NCBI GenBank assembly: GCA_031278735.1 | Contig: JAITJU010000176.1 | Coordinates: 1-13,642, forward strand | From: Zoogloeaceae bacterium | Lineage (GTDB): Bacteria > Pseudomonadota > Gammaproteobacteria > Burkholderiales > Rhodocyclaceae | Direction of reading: 5' to 3' | DNA: 13,642 nucleotides | In this document: positions 5,818 to 13,103 of the stretch, one piece after another | How positions within the stretch are numbered: the first letter of the stretch is position 1 | How the letters are laid out: every line of letters starts with the position of its first letter | The notes under the pieces: generated by a model | What the model was told of the DNA's origin: nothing | The model's input: only the letters and a program-made list of their open reading frames with translations | Databases searched by the model: none | Translations under genes and position numbers: made by a program

Positions 5818-7671
5818 TCATCCCGCCTCGAGCGCCGGCACCCGCCCATTGATGACGCCCGGATCGGAGAGCAGTTCCTTCATGTCGAGGATAAGCACGA
5901 TCTGTCCGTTGGAGAGCGTGGTCACGCCGGCAACGCCATGCGGACGGAAATCTTCCAGCGACTTGATCACCGCGTCATCGCGTCCGGCGAAGCTATCGAC
6001 GCCGAGGATGAAGCTCCTTTCCGCCGTCTGCATGAGTACGCCGTATTCGGGATAACGTTCCTGCTGCCATCCGAGCAGGCGCACCAGGGGAATGACGGGC
6101 AAAATCTCGCCGCGCACCACCAGCGTGGATTTGCCGCCGACTTCCTGCACCTTGTCGCGCTCGATGGGCAGGATTTCGCGCACCAGGGAAAGCGGCAGGG
6201 CAAACGGCTGATCGCCCAGCAGCACCAACAGCACCGGCAGGATTGCGAGGGTGAGCGGCAAGGAAATCAGGAATACCGAGCCTTTCCCCGGTTCGGAACG
6301 AATTTCGATGGAACCGTTCAGCTTCTGGATGTTGGTTTTCACCACGTCCATGCCGACGCCGCGCCCGGAAACGTCGGAAATTTCCGTCTTGGTGGAAAAG
6401 CCGGGCATCAGGATCAGGTTGAAGCTCTGCCGGTCATCCAGCGTGTTGGCTTCTTCCTCGGTAATCAGCCCCTTTTCCACCGCCTTGGCGCGAATGGCCT
6501 CCTGCGCCATGCCGTGCCCGTCGTCGGCCACGACGATGACGATATGGTCGCCTTCCTGACGCGCTTCCAGACGCACCAGGCTCTTTGCCGACTTGCCCGC
6601 CATCGCGCGCTCTTCCGGGCTTTCGACGCCATGATCGACGGCGTTGCGAATCAGGTGAACCAAGGGATCGGACAAGTCCTCGATCATGTTCTTGTCGACT
6701 TCGGTCTCTTCGCCAGCGAGCACCAGTTCCACGTCCTTGCCCAGTTGCCGCGCCAGATCGCGGGCAATGCGCGGATATTTCTGGAAAAGCCGCCCGATGG
6801 GCTGCATCCGGGTCTTCATCACCGAGTTTTGCAGGTCGGAAACCAGCAAATCCAGCTGACTGACGGCCTGATCGAGGGCGTGCAGGGTTTCGGAATCGTT
6901 CTTGCCCGCGAGAATATCGGCGCGCAGGCTGGTAAGCCGGTTTTTGGTCAGGCCGATTTCGCCGGAAAGATTCAGCACCTGATCGAGACGGGCGGTGTCG
7001 ACGCGAATCGTATTTTCGCGCGCGACATCGACCCTTCTGCCGCCGCCCCCGCCGCCGCCGCTCTTGTGCTGCGCCTGCGGCGCGGGCAGATTGCCGCGGG
7101 CGTCTTCCTTTCCCGCAGGCCGAGCGCCATGCTCATTCTCCGCGCCGCTTGCCGCGGCAGGAATGACTTCGCCGGAAACTGCGGCTTGCTGACCGCTGAC
7201 TGCGGCATGCAAGGCATCCCAATCCGGGCTGCCCGCATCCGCGCCGGCGGCGGCATCCTGCGCGACGACGGGCGCGGGCTGGCCTTCCGCCGCCGCTTTC
7301 AGGGAAATCAGCAGATCGGCGGGCGCGGGCGGCGGCTGCACGCCGGAAGAAAGATCGCCGAACATGTTGCGCACACCCTTGGTGGCCGCCATGATCATGT
7401 CCATCAATTCGGGCGACAGGGCAAGCTCGCCGTTACGCAGCTTGTCGAACAGGGTTTCCGTGCGATGGCAAAGGGTAACGAGTTCCGCGGCGTTCAAGAA
7501 ACCCGCGCCGCCCTTGATGGTGTGGAAGCCGCGAAAAATGTCATTCAACAATCCCCGGTCATCCGGGCTTTTTTCCAGATCGACCAGTTTGTTGTCCACG
7601 TCGGACAGCAGATCGCCGGCTTCTTGCAGAAAGTCCTGCAACAGATCTTCCATGCCTGCAAAGTCACTCAT
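5818..7671 (-). CDS. cheA: Chemotaxis histidine kinase CheA
   Basis: CheA autophosphorylates in response to receptor signals and passes phosphate to CheY and CheB. In this 617-residue protein the HPt (P1) domain spans 1-105 with the phosphorylated His50 in FRGFHTIKGGAGFLN. Residues 110-215 are a low-complexity alanine/proline linker ending in seven glycines (205-211); no P2 CheY-docking domain is recognisable. P3 dimerisation covers about 217-290 (RVDTARLDQVLNLSGEIGLT). P4 kinase covers about 290-470, with N box HLIRNAVDHGVE (339-350), DDGHGM (383-388), MPGFSTKTEISDVSGRGVGM (422-441). P5, the CheW-like coupling domain, covers 474-605. An in-place ribosome binding site, GAGGAG, overlaps the cheZ stop, eight bases before ATG 7671. 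It is the last gene of the cluster. CheA without P2 is known in other bacteria, so the protein is probably active. Confidence 0.96.
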   Translation of the reverse strand: MSDFAGMEDLLQDFLQEAGDLLSDVDNKLVDLEKSPDDRGLLNDIFRGFHTIKGGAGFLNAAELVTLCHRTETLFDKLRNGELALSPELMDMIMAATKGVRNMFGDLSSGVQPPPAPADLLISLKAAAEGQPAPVVAQDAAAGADAGSPDWDALHAAVSGQQAAVSGEVIPAAASGAENEHGARPAGKEDARGNLPAPQAQHKSGGGGGGGRRVDVARENTIRVDTARLDQVLNLSGEIGLTKNRLTSLRADILAGKNDSETLHALDQAVSQLDLLVSDLQNSVMKTRMQPIGRLFQKYPRIARDLARQLGKDVELVLAGEETEVDKNMIEDLSDPLVHLIRNAVDHGVESPEERAMAGKSAKSLVRLEARQEGDHIVIVVADDGHGMAQEAIRAKAVEKGLITEEEANTLDDRQSFNLILMPGFSTKTEISDVSGRGVGMDVVKTNIQKLNGSIEIRSEPGKGSVFLISLPLTLAILPVLLVLLGDQPFALPLSLVREILPIERDKVQEVGGKSTLVVRGEILPVIPLVRLLGWQQERYPEYGVLMQTAERSFILGVDSFAGRDDAVIKSLEDFRPHGVAGVTTLSNGQIVLILDMKELLSDPGVINGRVPALEAG

Positions 7672-7683
7672 TTTCCGTTCTCC

Positions 7684-8523
7684 TCAGAAACCCAGACTAT
7701 CCAGCAGATCATCGACCTGCCGCTGGTTGACCACCACGTCGGAACGTCCTTCCGCATTGACCACCGGCCCATTCAGCAGGCTGTCGACTTCCTCTGAACG
7801 CTTGCTTTGCGGCACGACTTCCAGCAGGGCGGCCATCAGGCCGTTTTCCAGTTCCTGCGCCAGGGTGACGATTTTCTTGATCACCTGCCCGGTCAAATCC
7901 TGAAAATCTTGCGCCATCATGATTTCCATCAGCTGCGCGTTGACGACGCCCGTTTTTTCCAACAGACCGTCCTTCAGATAGGCGCGCGTTTCCTCCGCCA
8001 GCCGCCGGAATTCGACCGTCGTCATCTGATCGGCAAACACCTTGTCCCAACGCGCGCCCAACGATTTTGCCGCGTCTTCCAACGCCGCCATCTCCGGTTG
8101 CGCCACATCGGTCGCGTTCAATACCCGGCAGGCGGCCTGTTCCGTGAGGCTGGCGACGTAGGCCAGACGATCCTTGGCGTCCGGCAGGACGTTGACCGTA
8201 TTTTCCAACAGTTTGTCATAGCCAAGTTCGTGCAGGGTGGTATGCAGCTGCCGCGCCATCTGGCCGATGCGGTTGAAGACATTTTCCTGCGCAGGCCAGT
8301 CGACGCCAGCGGCCTGGGCAGTCGACGCGTCCGGCGCGTCCGGCGCGGGATCGGCGACATGCCGGGTTTCGGCGACGACGGAATCGAACAGCGCCTGCAA
8401 GTCATCGTTATCGCCGACGGCCGCGGCGACGTCTGGCGTGGCCGTCGGCGCGGGCGGGCGGGCGGAAGCCGCCACGCTGTCGAAGAGGGCTTCCAGGTCG
8501 GGGGAGTCATTGTCAGCGGACAT
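7684..8523 (-). CDS. cheZ: CheY-P phosphatase CheZ
   Basis: CheZ speeds dephosphorylation of CheY-P, ending the tumble or reversal signal. The 279-residue protein has the catalytic segment MMAQDFQDLTGQVIKKI (202-218); D209 and Q213 align with E. coli D143 and the catalytic glutamine Q147. The C-terminus QRQVDDLLDSLGF (267-279) is almost the same as the E. coli CheY-binding peptide. A long helical hairpin joins the two. It is longer than E. coli CheZ (214 residues) because of an extended N-terminus of about 75 residues with two copies of DLxALFDSV (9-17 and 41-49). The start at 8523 follows the binding site GGAGAAAGG, and leaves 16 bases after the cheY stop; the frame runs upstream to 8562 but that part overlaps cheY. 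The cheA gene follows after 12 bases. Confidence 0.95.
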   Translation of the reverse strand: MSADNDSPDLEALFDSVAASARPPAPTATPDVAAAVGDNDDLQALFDSVVAETRHVADPAPDAPDASTAQAAGVDWPAQENVFNRIGQMARQLHTTLHELGYDKLLENTVNVLPDAKDRLAYVASLTEQAACRVLNATDVAQPEMAALEDAAKSLGARWDKVFADQMTTVEFRRLAEETRAYLKDGLLEKTGVVNAQLMEIMMAQDFQDLTGQVIKKIVTLAQELENGLMAALLEVVPQSKRSEEVDSLLNGPVVNAEGRSDVVVNQRQVDDLLDSLGF

Positions 8524-8539
8524 GCCTTTCTCCAGAAAT

Positions 8540-8932
8540 TCAGGCCACGGCCATTTTTTCAAAAATCTTGTTCAGCTTTTCCGAAAGCGTCGCCGCCGTA
8601 AACGGCTTGACGATGTAGCCGCTCGCGCCCGCCTGGGCGGCGGCGATGATGTTTTCCTTCTTGGCTTCCGCCGTGATCATCAGCACCGGCAGGTGTTTCA
8701 GGGTCGGCGTGGAACGCACGGTCTGCAACAGGGTCAAGCCGTCCATGTTGGGCATGTTCCAGTCGGTAATGACGAACTCGAATGGCTCGGCATTGAGCTT
8801 TTGCAGCGCAATGGCGCCGTCTTCCGCTTCATCGACGTTGGTAAACCCAAGCTCTTTCAGAAGATTGCGCACGATGCGCCGCATGGTGGAAAAATCATCC
8901 ACCACCAGAATCCTCATTTTTGCATCTGGCAT
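8540..8932 (-). CDS. cheY: Chemotaxis response regulator CheY
   Basis: This is a 130-residue single receiver domain that, when phosphorylated by CheA, binds FliM at the flagellar switch. All key residues are at E. coli positions: acidic pocket D12 and D13 (VVDDFSTMRR), phospho-acceptor D57 (ITDWNMPNMDG), T87 (LMITAEAKKENIIAAAQAG), Y106 and K109 (GYIVKPFTAATL). It is very close to E. coli CheY along its length, including the C-terminal EKLNKIFEKM. ATG 8932 is chosen because GGGAG lies about nine bases upstream and the length matches; ATG 8917 would remove five residues. It sits 36 bases after the second cheV gene and 16 bases before cheZ, which together with cheA makes a kinase, messenger and phosphatase set. 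Confidence 0.97.
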   Translation of the reverse strand: MPDAKMRILVVDDFSTMRRIVRNLLKELGFTNVDEAEDGAIALQKLNAEPFEFVITDWNMPNMDGLTLLQTVRSTPTLKHLPVLMITAEAKKENIIAAAQAGASGYIVKPFTAATLSEKLNKIFEKMAVA

Positions 8933-8968
8933 GATGCCGCACTCCCGTAGGTTATGATTTTGTCCGTC

Positions 8969-9913
8969 TCAACGCTCCACCAGCGGACGCAGCGTATCCG
9001 CCAGCACTTCCGCGTCAAACTTGGCGACGTAGGCATCCACGCCCACCGACTTGCCCATGGCGCGATTGGCTTCGGAAGACAGGGAAGAGTGCATGACCAC
9101 GGGAACCCCTTCAAAATTGGGGTCCGACTTGATGTTCTTGGTCAGCACATAGCCATCCATTTCCGGCATTTCGGCATCCACCAGAATCAGGTTGATTTCG
9201 TCGCGTATCGGGATGCCCGCCTGCTTGGCGTGCGCGGCGATGGCTTGCAGGCGCGTCCAGGCTTCCGCGCCGTTGTTGGCGTGCTTGTGCTTGACGCCCA
9301 GTTTATCCAGCACTTCGGCGATTTTTCTGCGCGCCACGATGGAGTCGTCCGCAAAGAATACATTGGTGTCTTCCTTTACCCGCGCCGGCTGCACATCGAC
9401 GATGACGGCCTCGCCAAAGGCGTTGGAAAGAATCTGCTCGACATCGAGAATGGACACCAGATGCCCGTCCTCCAATTCGATGACGGCGGTAATCAACCCC
9501 TGATTGGCGGTGTTCAGCACGTTTTCCGGCGCCTTGACCTTTTCCCAATCCACGCGAATGATGCGGTCGACTTCATGCACCAGAAAGCCCAGGGTGCGCT
9601 TGGAGTATTCGGCCACCATCATGCTGGCCGCCAGATCGGACGAGGGCGGCGATTCCAGATCGAGGAAAGAGGCCAGCGACAGCACGGGAATCACGTTGCC
9701 GCGCAGGGACACCAGACCCTCCACGCCGCGCGGCATGTTGGGCGTTTTGGTGATGTGCGGCGTGCGCCCGACTTCACGCACCTTGAAGACGTTGATGCCG
9801 AAAGTTTCGTTGGTGCCGAGGGAAAACAACAGTATCTCCATCTGGTTGGAACCGGCCAGCCGGGTGCGGGCATCCACGCCGTCCAGAAGTTTCCTGTTTT
9901 CTTTGACGTTCAT
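8969..9913 (-). CDS. cheV: Chemotaxis coupling protein CheV (second of two)
   Basis: CheV joins a CheW-like domain, which couples receptors to CheA, with a receiver domain that can tune the coupling when phosphorylated. In this 314-residue copy the CheW-like domain covers about 15-165 (QMEILLFSLG, TFGINVFKVREV, GVEGLVSLRGNVIPVLSLA). The receiver covers about 183-312, with D189 and D190, phospho-acceptor D246 (LILVDAEMPEMDGYVL), the serine-rich MHSSLSSEANR, and K298. Start ATG 9913 is preceded by GGGAGAAG at 9923..9916. It lies 15 bases after the other cheV and 36 before cheY. Compared with its neighbour it lacks the KRTGRRET insertion near residue 32. The two differ at many positions, so this is an old duplication rather than a recent one. 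Confidence 0.94.
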   Translation of the reverse strand: MNVKENRKLLDGVDARTRLAGSNQMEILLFSLGTNETFGINVFKVREVGRTPHITKTPNMPRGVEGLVSLRGNVIPVLSLASFLDLESPPSSDLAASMMVAEYSKRTLGFLVHEVDRIIRVDWEKVKAPENVLNTANQGLITAVIELEDGHLVSILDVEQILSNAFGEAVIVDVQPARVKEDTNVFFADDSIVARRKIAEVLDKLGVKHKHANNGAEAWTRLQAIAAHAKQAGIPIRDEINLILVDAEMPEMDGYVLTKNIKSDPNFEGVPVVMHSSLSSEANRAMGKSVGVDAYVAKFDAEVLADTLRPLVER

Positions 9914-9928
9914 GAGCTTCTCCCGATG

Positions 9929-10906
9929 TCAGGCCGCCGCGGGCGCGGGCACATTGCTGCGGTGTCCCAGACGGCGCGCCAGCGTTTCCGAAAGGCGCTG
10001 CGGCTCGAATTTGGGAACATATTCATCCACGCCGACGGAAAGACCCAGCTTTTGGTTGGACATGCCCGAAAGCGACGAGTGCATGATGACGGGAATCGAG
10101 GCAAAACGGGCGTCGTTTTTGATTTTCTTGGTCAGAATATAGCCGTCCATGGCAGGCATTTCAATGTCGGTCAGCACCAGACTGATCATTTCCGCAGGCG
10201 GCCTTCCCATGCCGTTGGCGTAATTCGCCATTTTCTCCAGTTCTTCCCACATCTGCTGACCATTGTTGGCGGCCACGTACTTGACGCCCATCGCGTCCAG
10301 CGTGCGCATCACCTGCTTTCTGGCGACCACGGAATCGTCGCAGAAAAACACCGTCACATCCGGGTTGTCCAGTTGCGGCAGGTTCTTGAAGCGCAGGTCA
10401 TCATCGTCGGCGTACGCGGTGTCGGCAAGAATTTTTTCCACGTCCATCATCATGATCAGCCGCCCGTCCTCCAGTTCGGTAACCGCCGTCACCAGTCCGC
10501 CCATTTGCGCCATGAGCATTTCCGGCGGCACGCGCATCATGCTCCAGTCCAGACGCAGAATGGTGTCGACCGCCTCCACCAGGAACCCCTGAGTGTGACC
10601 GTTGTATTCGGTGACGATCATGACGTCGCGGCGCACGGCGGAATCCACCCAGGCGTACTTGGCCAGATCCACCACCGGCACCAGTACCCCGCGCAGACTG
10701 GTCATGCCTTCCACGGCGGGCGGCATGTCCGGCGCGGCGGTAATCGGCGGCGTGCGCATGACCTCGCGCACCTTGAACACGTTGATGCCGTAAGTCTCCC
10801 GCCGCCCGGTGCGCTTGTCCTCCCCCAAGGAAAACAACAGTATCTCCAGCTTGTTGGTGCCCGCAAGCTTGGTTCTCGCGTCGATACTCTTCAACAATTC
10901 AGACAT
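9929..10906 (-). CDS. cheV: Chemotaxis coupling protein CheV (first of two)
   Basis: This 325-residue protein has the same two-domain plan: CheW-like domain at about 12-162 (KLEILLFSLGED, YGINVFKVREVMRTPPI, AVEGMTSLRGVLVPVVDLA) and receiver at about 184-312. The receiver shows D190 and D191 (FFCDDSVVARK), D247 as phospho-acceptor (LVLTDIEMPAMDGYILTK), MHSSLSG, and K299. A short basic insertion, KRTGRR (31-36), is absent from the second copy. It ends in an alanine/proline tail. The start is ATG 10906, with a purine-rich GGGGGGA about seven bases upstream; an in-frame TTG at 10921 lies at the edge of that site and is unlikely. It is 161 bases after cheB, the widest gap in the cluster. In the absence of a cheW gene here, the CheV pair may supply the coupling role, but cheW could be elsewhere. 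Confidence 0.95.
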   Translation of the reverse strand: MSELLKSIDARTKLAGTNKLEILLFSLGEDKRTGRRETYGINVFKVREVMRTPPITAAPDMPPAVEGMTSLRGVLVPVVDLAKYAWVDSAVRRDVMIVTEYNGHTQGFLVEAVDTILRLDWSMMRVPPEMLMAQMGGLVTAVTELEDGRLIMMMDVEKILADTAYADDDDLRFKNLPQLDNPDVTVFFCDDSVVARKQVMRTLDAMGVKYVAANNGQQMWEELEKMANYANGMGRPPAEMISLVLTDIEMPAMDGYILTKKIKNDARFASIPVIMHSSLSGMSNQKLGLSVGVDEYVPKFEPQRLSETLARRLGHRSNVPAPAAA

Positions 10907-10934
10907 CTTCAATCCCCCCAAACAATCCCGGCGC

Positions 10935-10955
10935 GCGTTTTCAGTTCAAAAACGC
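10935..10955. repeat. Inverted repeat in the cheB-cheV gap
   Basis: GCGTTTT (10935-10941) and AAAACGC (10949-10955) form a perfect 7-base stem around a 7-base loop, 29 bases before the cheV start at 10906. It lies in the only sizeable gap (10907-11067) of the cluster. No T-run follows on the minus strand, so it is not a standard terminator. It may be an operator or an RNA hairpin near the translation start. I see no clear promoter in this gap. Confidence 0.35.
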
Positions 10956-11067
10956 CCGGCAACGAAAACACAGGGTCAAGGATACACAGAAATCGCGCCC
11001 GCCGAAACTTCGCGCTGCATTCCCGATTGACGTTTCTCCCCTTTGCGGCACGTCGGATGTTTCCTTG

Positions 11068-12126
11068 CTAACGGTTCTTGACCGGAAAAAGCGCCAATAC
11101 GCGCCCCGCGATCTGCGTGACGTCCGCCACCTCCTCCACCGCGCCGATCTGGAAGGCTTCCCTGGGCATTCCATAGACCACGCAGCTCGCCTCATCCTGC
11201 CCGAAGGTTCGCGCCCCCGCGCGGCGCATGGACAGCAGGCCCTGCGCGCCGTCCTTGCCCATGCCGGTCAGGATGACGCCCACCGCCTGCCGCCCCATCG
11301 CGGCGGCGGCGGAAGCGAACAGCACATCCACGGAAGGCCGGTGTCCATTCACCGGCGCGGTCTGCGCCAGCTCAATCAGCAAGCGATCGCCTTCTTTTTT
11401 CACCTGCATGTGATGGTTGCCCTTGGCGATGTAGACCACGCCCTCCGCCGCCGTCTCGCCGCCCTGCGCCTCGCGCACGAGTGGTCGGCAGACCCTGTCC
11501 AGGTTGGCGGCAAACACGGCGCTGAAGGTTTCCGGCATGTGTTGCACGATCAGAATCGGCGGACAATTGGCCGGCATTCCCAGCAAAACCTTTTTGATCG
11601 CCTCTGTGCCCCCCGTGGACGCGCCGAGAAAAATCACCTTGCCGCCTGCCGCTCCCACGGGATAAGGCCGCGCGACCAGGGCCTTGCTGGGCGACGCAAG
11701 GGTTTTCGAACGCGCGCTGACGCGCGGACGGGCGCTTTTGGCGGCGCGGATTTTTTCCGCCAATTCCTGCCCGTATTCGTCCATCCGCTGGAGATTCTCG
11801 ATTCTGGGCTTGGCGATGAAATCCACCGCGCCCAGTTCCAGCGCCCGCAAGGTCGTCTCCGTCCCCTCCTGGGTGAAGGCGGACACCATGACCACCGGCA
11901 TGGGGCGTTTCCGCATCAGGCGATCGAGGAATTCCAGCCCGTTCATGCCTGGCATCTGCACATCCAGCGTCAGCACATCCGGTTTCAGCGCGAGCAGCAT
12001 GTCGCGCGCGGCATGGGCGTCGCCCGCCGTTCCGACGACTTCAATGTCCGGCGCGGCCTCAATAATCCGGCGCAGCTGCTTTTGCATGAAGACGGAATCA
12101 TCCACTACCAGAACACGAATCGACAT
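11068..12126 (-). CDS. cheB: Chemoreceptor methylesterase/deamidase CheB
   Basis: CheB removes methyl groups from receptor glutamates and deamidates glutamines; phosphorylation by CheA activates it. In 352 residues, the receiver domain (1-120) has D9 and D10 (VVDDSVFMQK), D55 (LTLDVQMPGMNGLEFLDR) and K107. A linker rich in serine, arginine and lysine (125-160) leads to the esterase domain (163-348). The catalytic triad is visible: Ser170 in GASTGGTEAI, His196 in VQHMPETF and Asp292 in ILTGMGKDGAQG. Length and order match the family. ATG 12126 has GAGGA at 12135..12131. The gene begins only 15 bases after the U-run of an intrinsic terminator that follows cheR, so its transcription depends on read-through or an internal promoter. 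No cheD gene lies between cheR and cheB. Confidence 0.96.
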   Translation of the reverse strand: MSIRVLVVDDSVFMQKQLRRIIEAAPDIEVVGTAGDAHAARDMLLALKPDVLTLDVQMPGMNGLEFLDRLMRKRPMPVVMVSAFTQEGTETTLRALELGAVDFIAKPRIENLQRMDEYGQELAEKIRAAKSARPRVSARSKTLASPSKALVARPYPVGAAGGKVIFLGASTGGTEAIKKVLLGMPANCPPILIVQHMPETFSAVFAANLDRVCRPLVREAQGGETAAEGVVYIAKGNHHMQVKKEGDRLLIELAQTAPVNGHRPSVDVLFASAAAAMGRQAVGVILTGMGKDGAQGLLSMRRAGARTFGQDEASCVVYGMPREAFQIGAVEEVADVTQIAGRVLALFPVKNR

Positions 12127-12141
12127 GCCTTCCTCGTCACG

Positions 12142-12164
12142 AAAAAAGCCGGAGCAACTCCGGC
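12142..12164 (-). terminator. Intrinsic terminator between cheR and cheB
   Basis: On the minus strand GCCGGAG (12164..12158) and CTCCGGC (12154..12148) form a perfect 7-base GC-rich stem with a 3-base loop, followed at once by six T (12147..12142). It starts three bases after the cheR stop codon. This is a textbook Rho-independent terminator. It lies inside a cluster of genes that all read the same way, so it should end the motB-cheR transcript at least partly. Confidence 0.85.
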
Positions 12165-12167
12165 GGG

Positions 12168-13103
12168 CTATCCGCGCTTTGCCGCCAGGGCATAGACCGT
12201 CTTGCCCAGGGAATGAAACAGATCCACCGCATGCAGAAAACTTTCCGAATGCCCGGCAAACAGGCGGCCATCCGGCTGCAACATCGGCGCGAAGCGCGCC
12301 AGAATCTTGTATTGCGTCGGTTTGTCAAAATAAATCATGACATTGCGACAAAAAATCACATCCAGCGGCCCGCGCACCGGCCATACCGGGTCCAGCAGGT
12401 TGATCCGCCGGAAGCTGAGCATGCGCCGCAACTCCGGCTTGACGCTGTAGATGTCCCCCGTCGGCGTCGCGCCCTTGCTGAAATAACGCTTCAACTGTTC
12501 CGGCGGAATCTTTTCGACGCGATCGGCGGCGTATTCGCCCTTCTCCGCCGTCGCCAACACGCTGGTGTCCAGATCGGAACACACGACGCTCACCTGCTGG
12601 CCGCCGCCCGGAAGGCAATCCGCCGCCGTAATGGCGATGGAATAAGGCTCCTCGCCCGTCGATGCCGCGCAGCACCAGATGTTGATTTGCTTTCTTTTGG
12701 CCGCCACCTCGCGCAGATACTGCGCCAGCAAGGGAAAGTGATGCGGCTCGCGGAAAAAGGAAGTCAGATTGGTGGTCAGCGCGTTGATGAATCCTTCCCA
12801 TTCCGCCGCGCCCCGGCTGAATTCCAGATTGTCCAGATACTGCCCGAACGATTTCATTCCCGTCACGCGCAGACGGCGCGCCAGGCGGGAATACACCATG
12901 TCCTGCTTGGCCGACGTCAGGGAAATTCCGGCCTTGTCATAAATCAGCTTGCGCACCCGCTCGAAATCCGCCGCGCAAAAGGCGAATTCGCGCGCGGACG
13001 CGTCCTCCGCCGCCGCGGGAAAGCTCAGGTTGCTGGCCTGGCGGATATTGGCAAGACGCTCGCTCAGGGTCAAGGGTCTCGTCGGCGATTCCGGCGGCGT
13101 CAT
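12168..13103 (-). CDS. cheR: Chemoreceptor methyltransferase CheR
   Basis: CheR transfers methyl groups from S-adenosylmethionine to receptor glutamates and works against CheB in adaptation. In 311 residues, an N-terminal helical domain (about 40-115) carries the basic segment YSRLARRLRVTGMKSFGQYL and NLTSFFREPHHF (112-123). The Rossmann methyltransferase domain follows: SAM motif WCCAASTGEEPYSIAI (143-158), the SAM-binding aspartate region CSDLDTSVLATAEKGEY (175-191), and FCRNVMIYFD (251-260). The first 38 residues are an added, low-conservation lead. The glycine-poor SAM loop begins WCCAAS where many CheRs read WSAACS. ATG 13103 overlaps the motB stop by four bases (ATGA), with GAGAGG upstream. 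An intrinsic terminator follows the stop by three bases. Confidence 0.95.
   Translation of the reverse strand: MTPPESPTRPLTLSERLANIRQASNLSFPAAAEDASAREFAFCAADFERVRKLIYDKAGISLTSAKQDMVYSRLARRLRVTGMKSFGQYLDNLEFSRGAAEWEGFINALTTNLTSFFREPHHFPLLAQYLREVAAKRKQINIWCCAASTGEEPYSIAITAADCLPGGGQQVSVVCSDLDTSVLATAEKGEYAADRVEKIPPEQLKRYFSKGATPTGDIYSVKPELRRMLSFRRINLLDPVWPVRGPLDVIFCRNVMIYFDKPTQYKILARFAPMLQPDGRLFAGHSESFLHAVDLFHSLGKTVYALAAKRG

Noticed and set aside
4790..6055. A 421-codon plus-strand frame spanning the exported-protein gene and the end of cheA
   Set aside because: It runs across two recognisable minus-strand genes and the gap between them, without ribosome binding site or domain support.
7023..7065. 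GCC-type triplet run in cheA as a phase-variation switch
   Set aside because: The repeat unit is three bases, so slippage stays in frame and cannot switch the gene off. At most it changes linker length.
5938..7797. A 619-codon open frame on the plus strand opposite cheA
   Set aside because: The minus strand encodes every CheA domain in order. The plus-strand product has no family features, only the composition of an antisense frame.
8954..11071. A 705-codon open frame on the plus strand opposite both cheV genes
   Set aside because: It is the complement of two clear CheV genes. Its translation is rich in histidine, arginine and glycine with no recognisable domain, as expected opposite GC-rich coding sequence.
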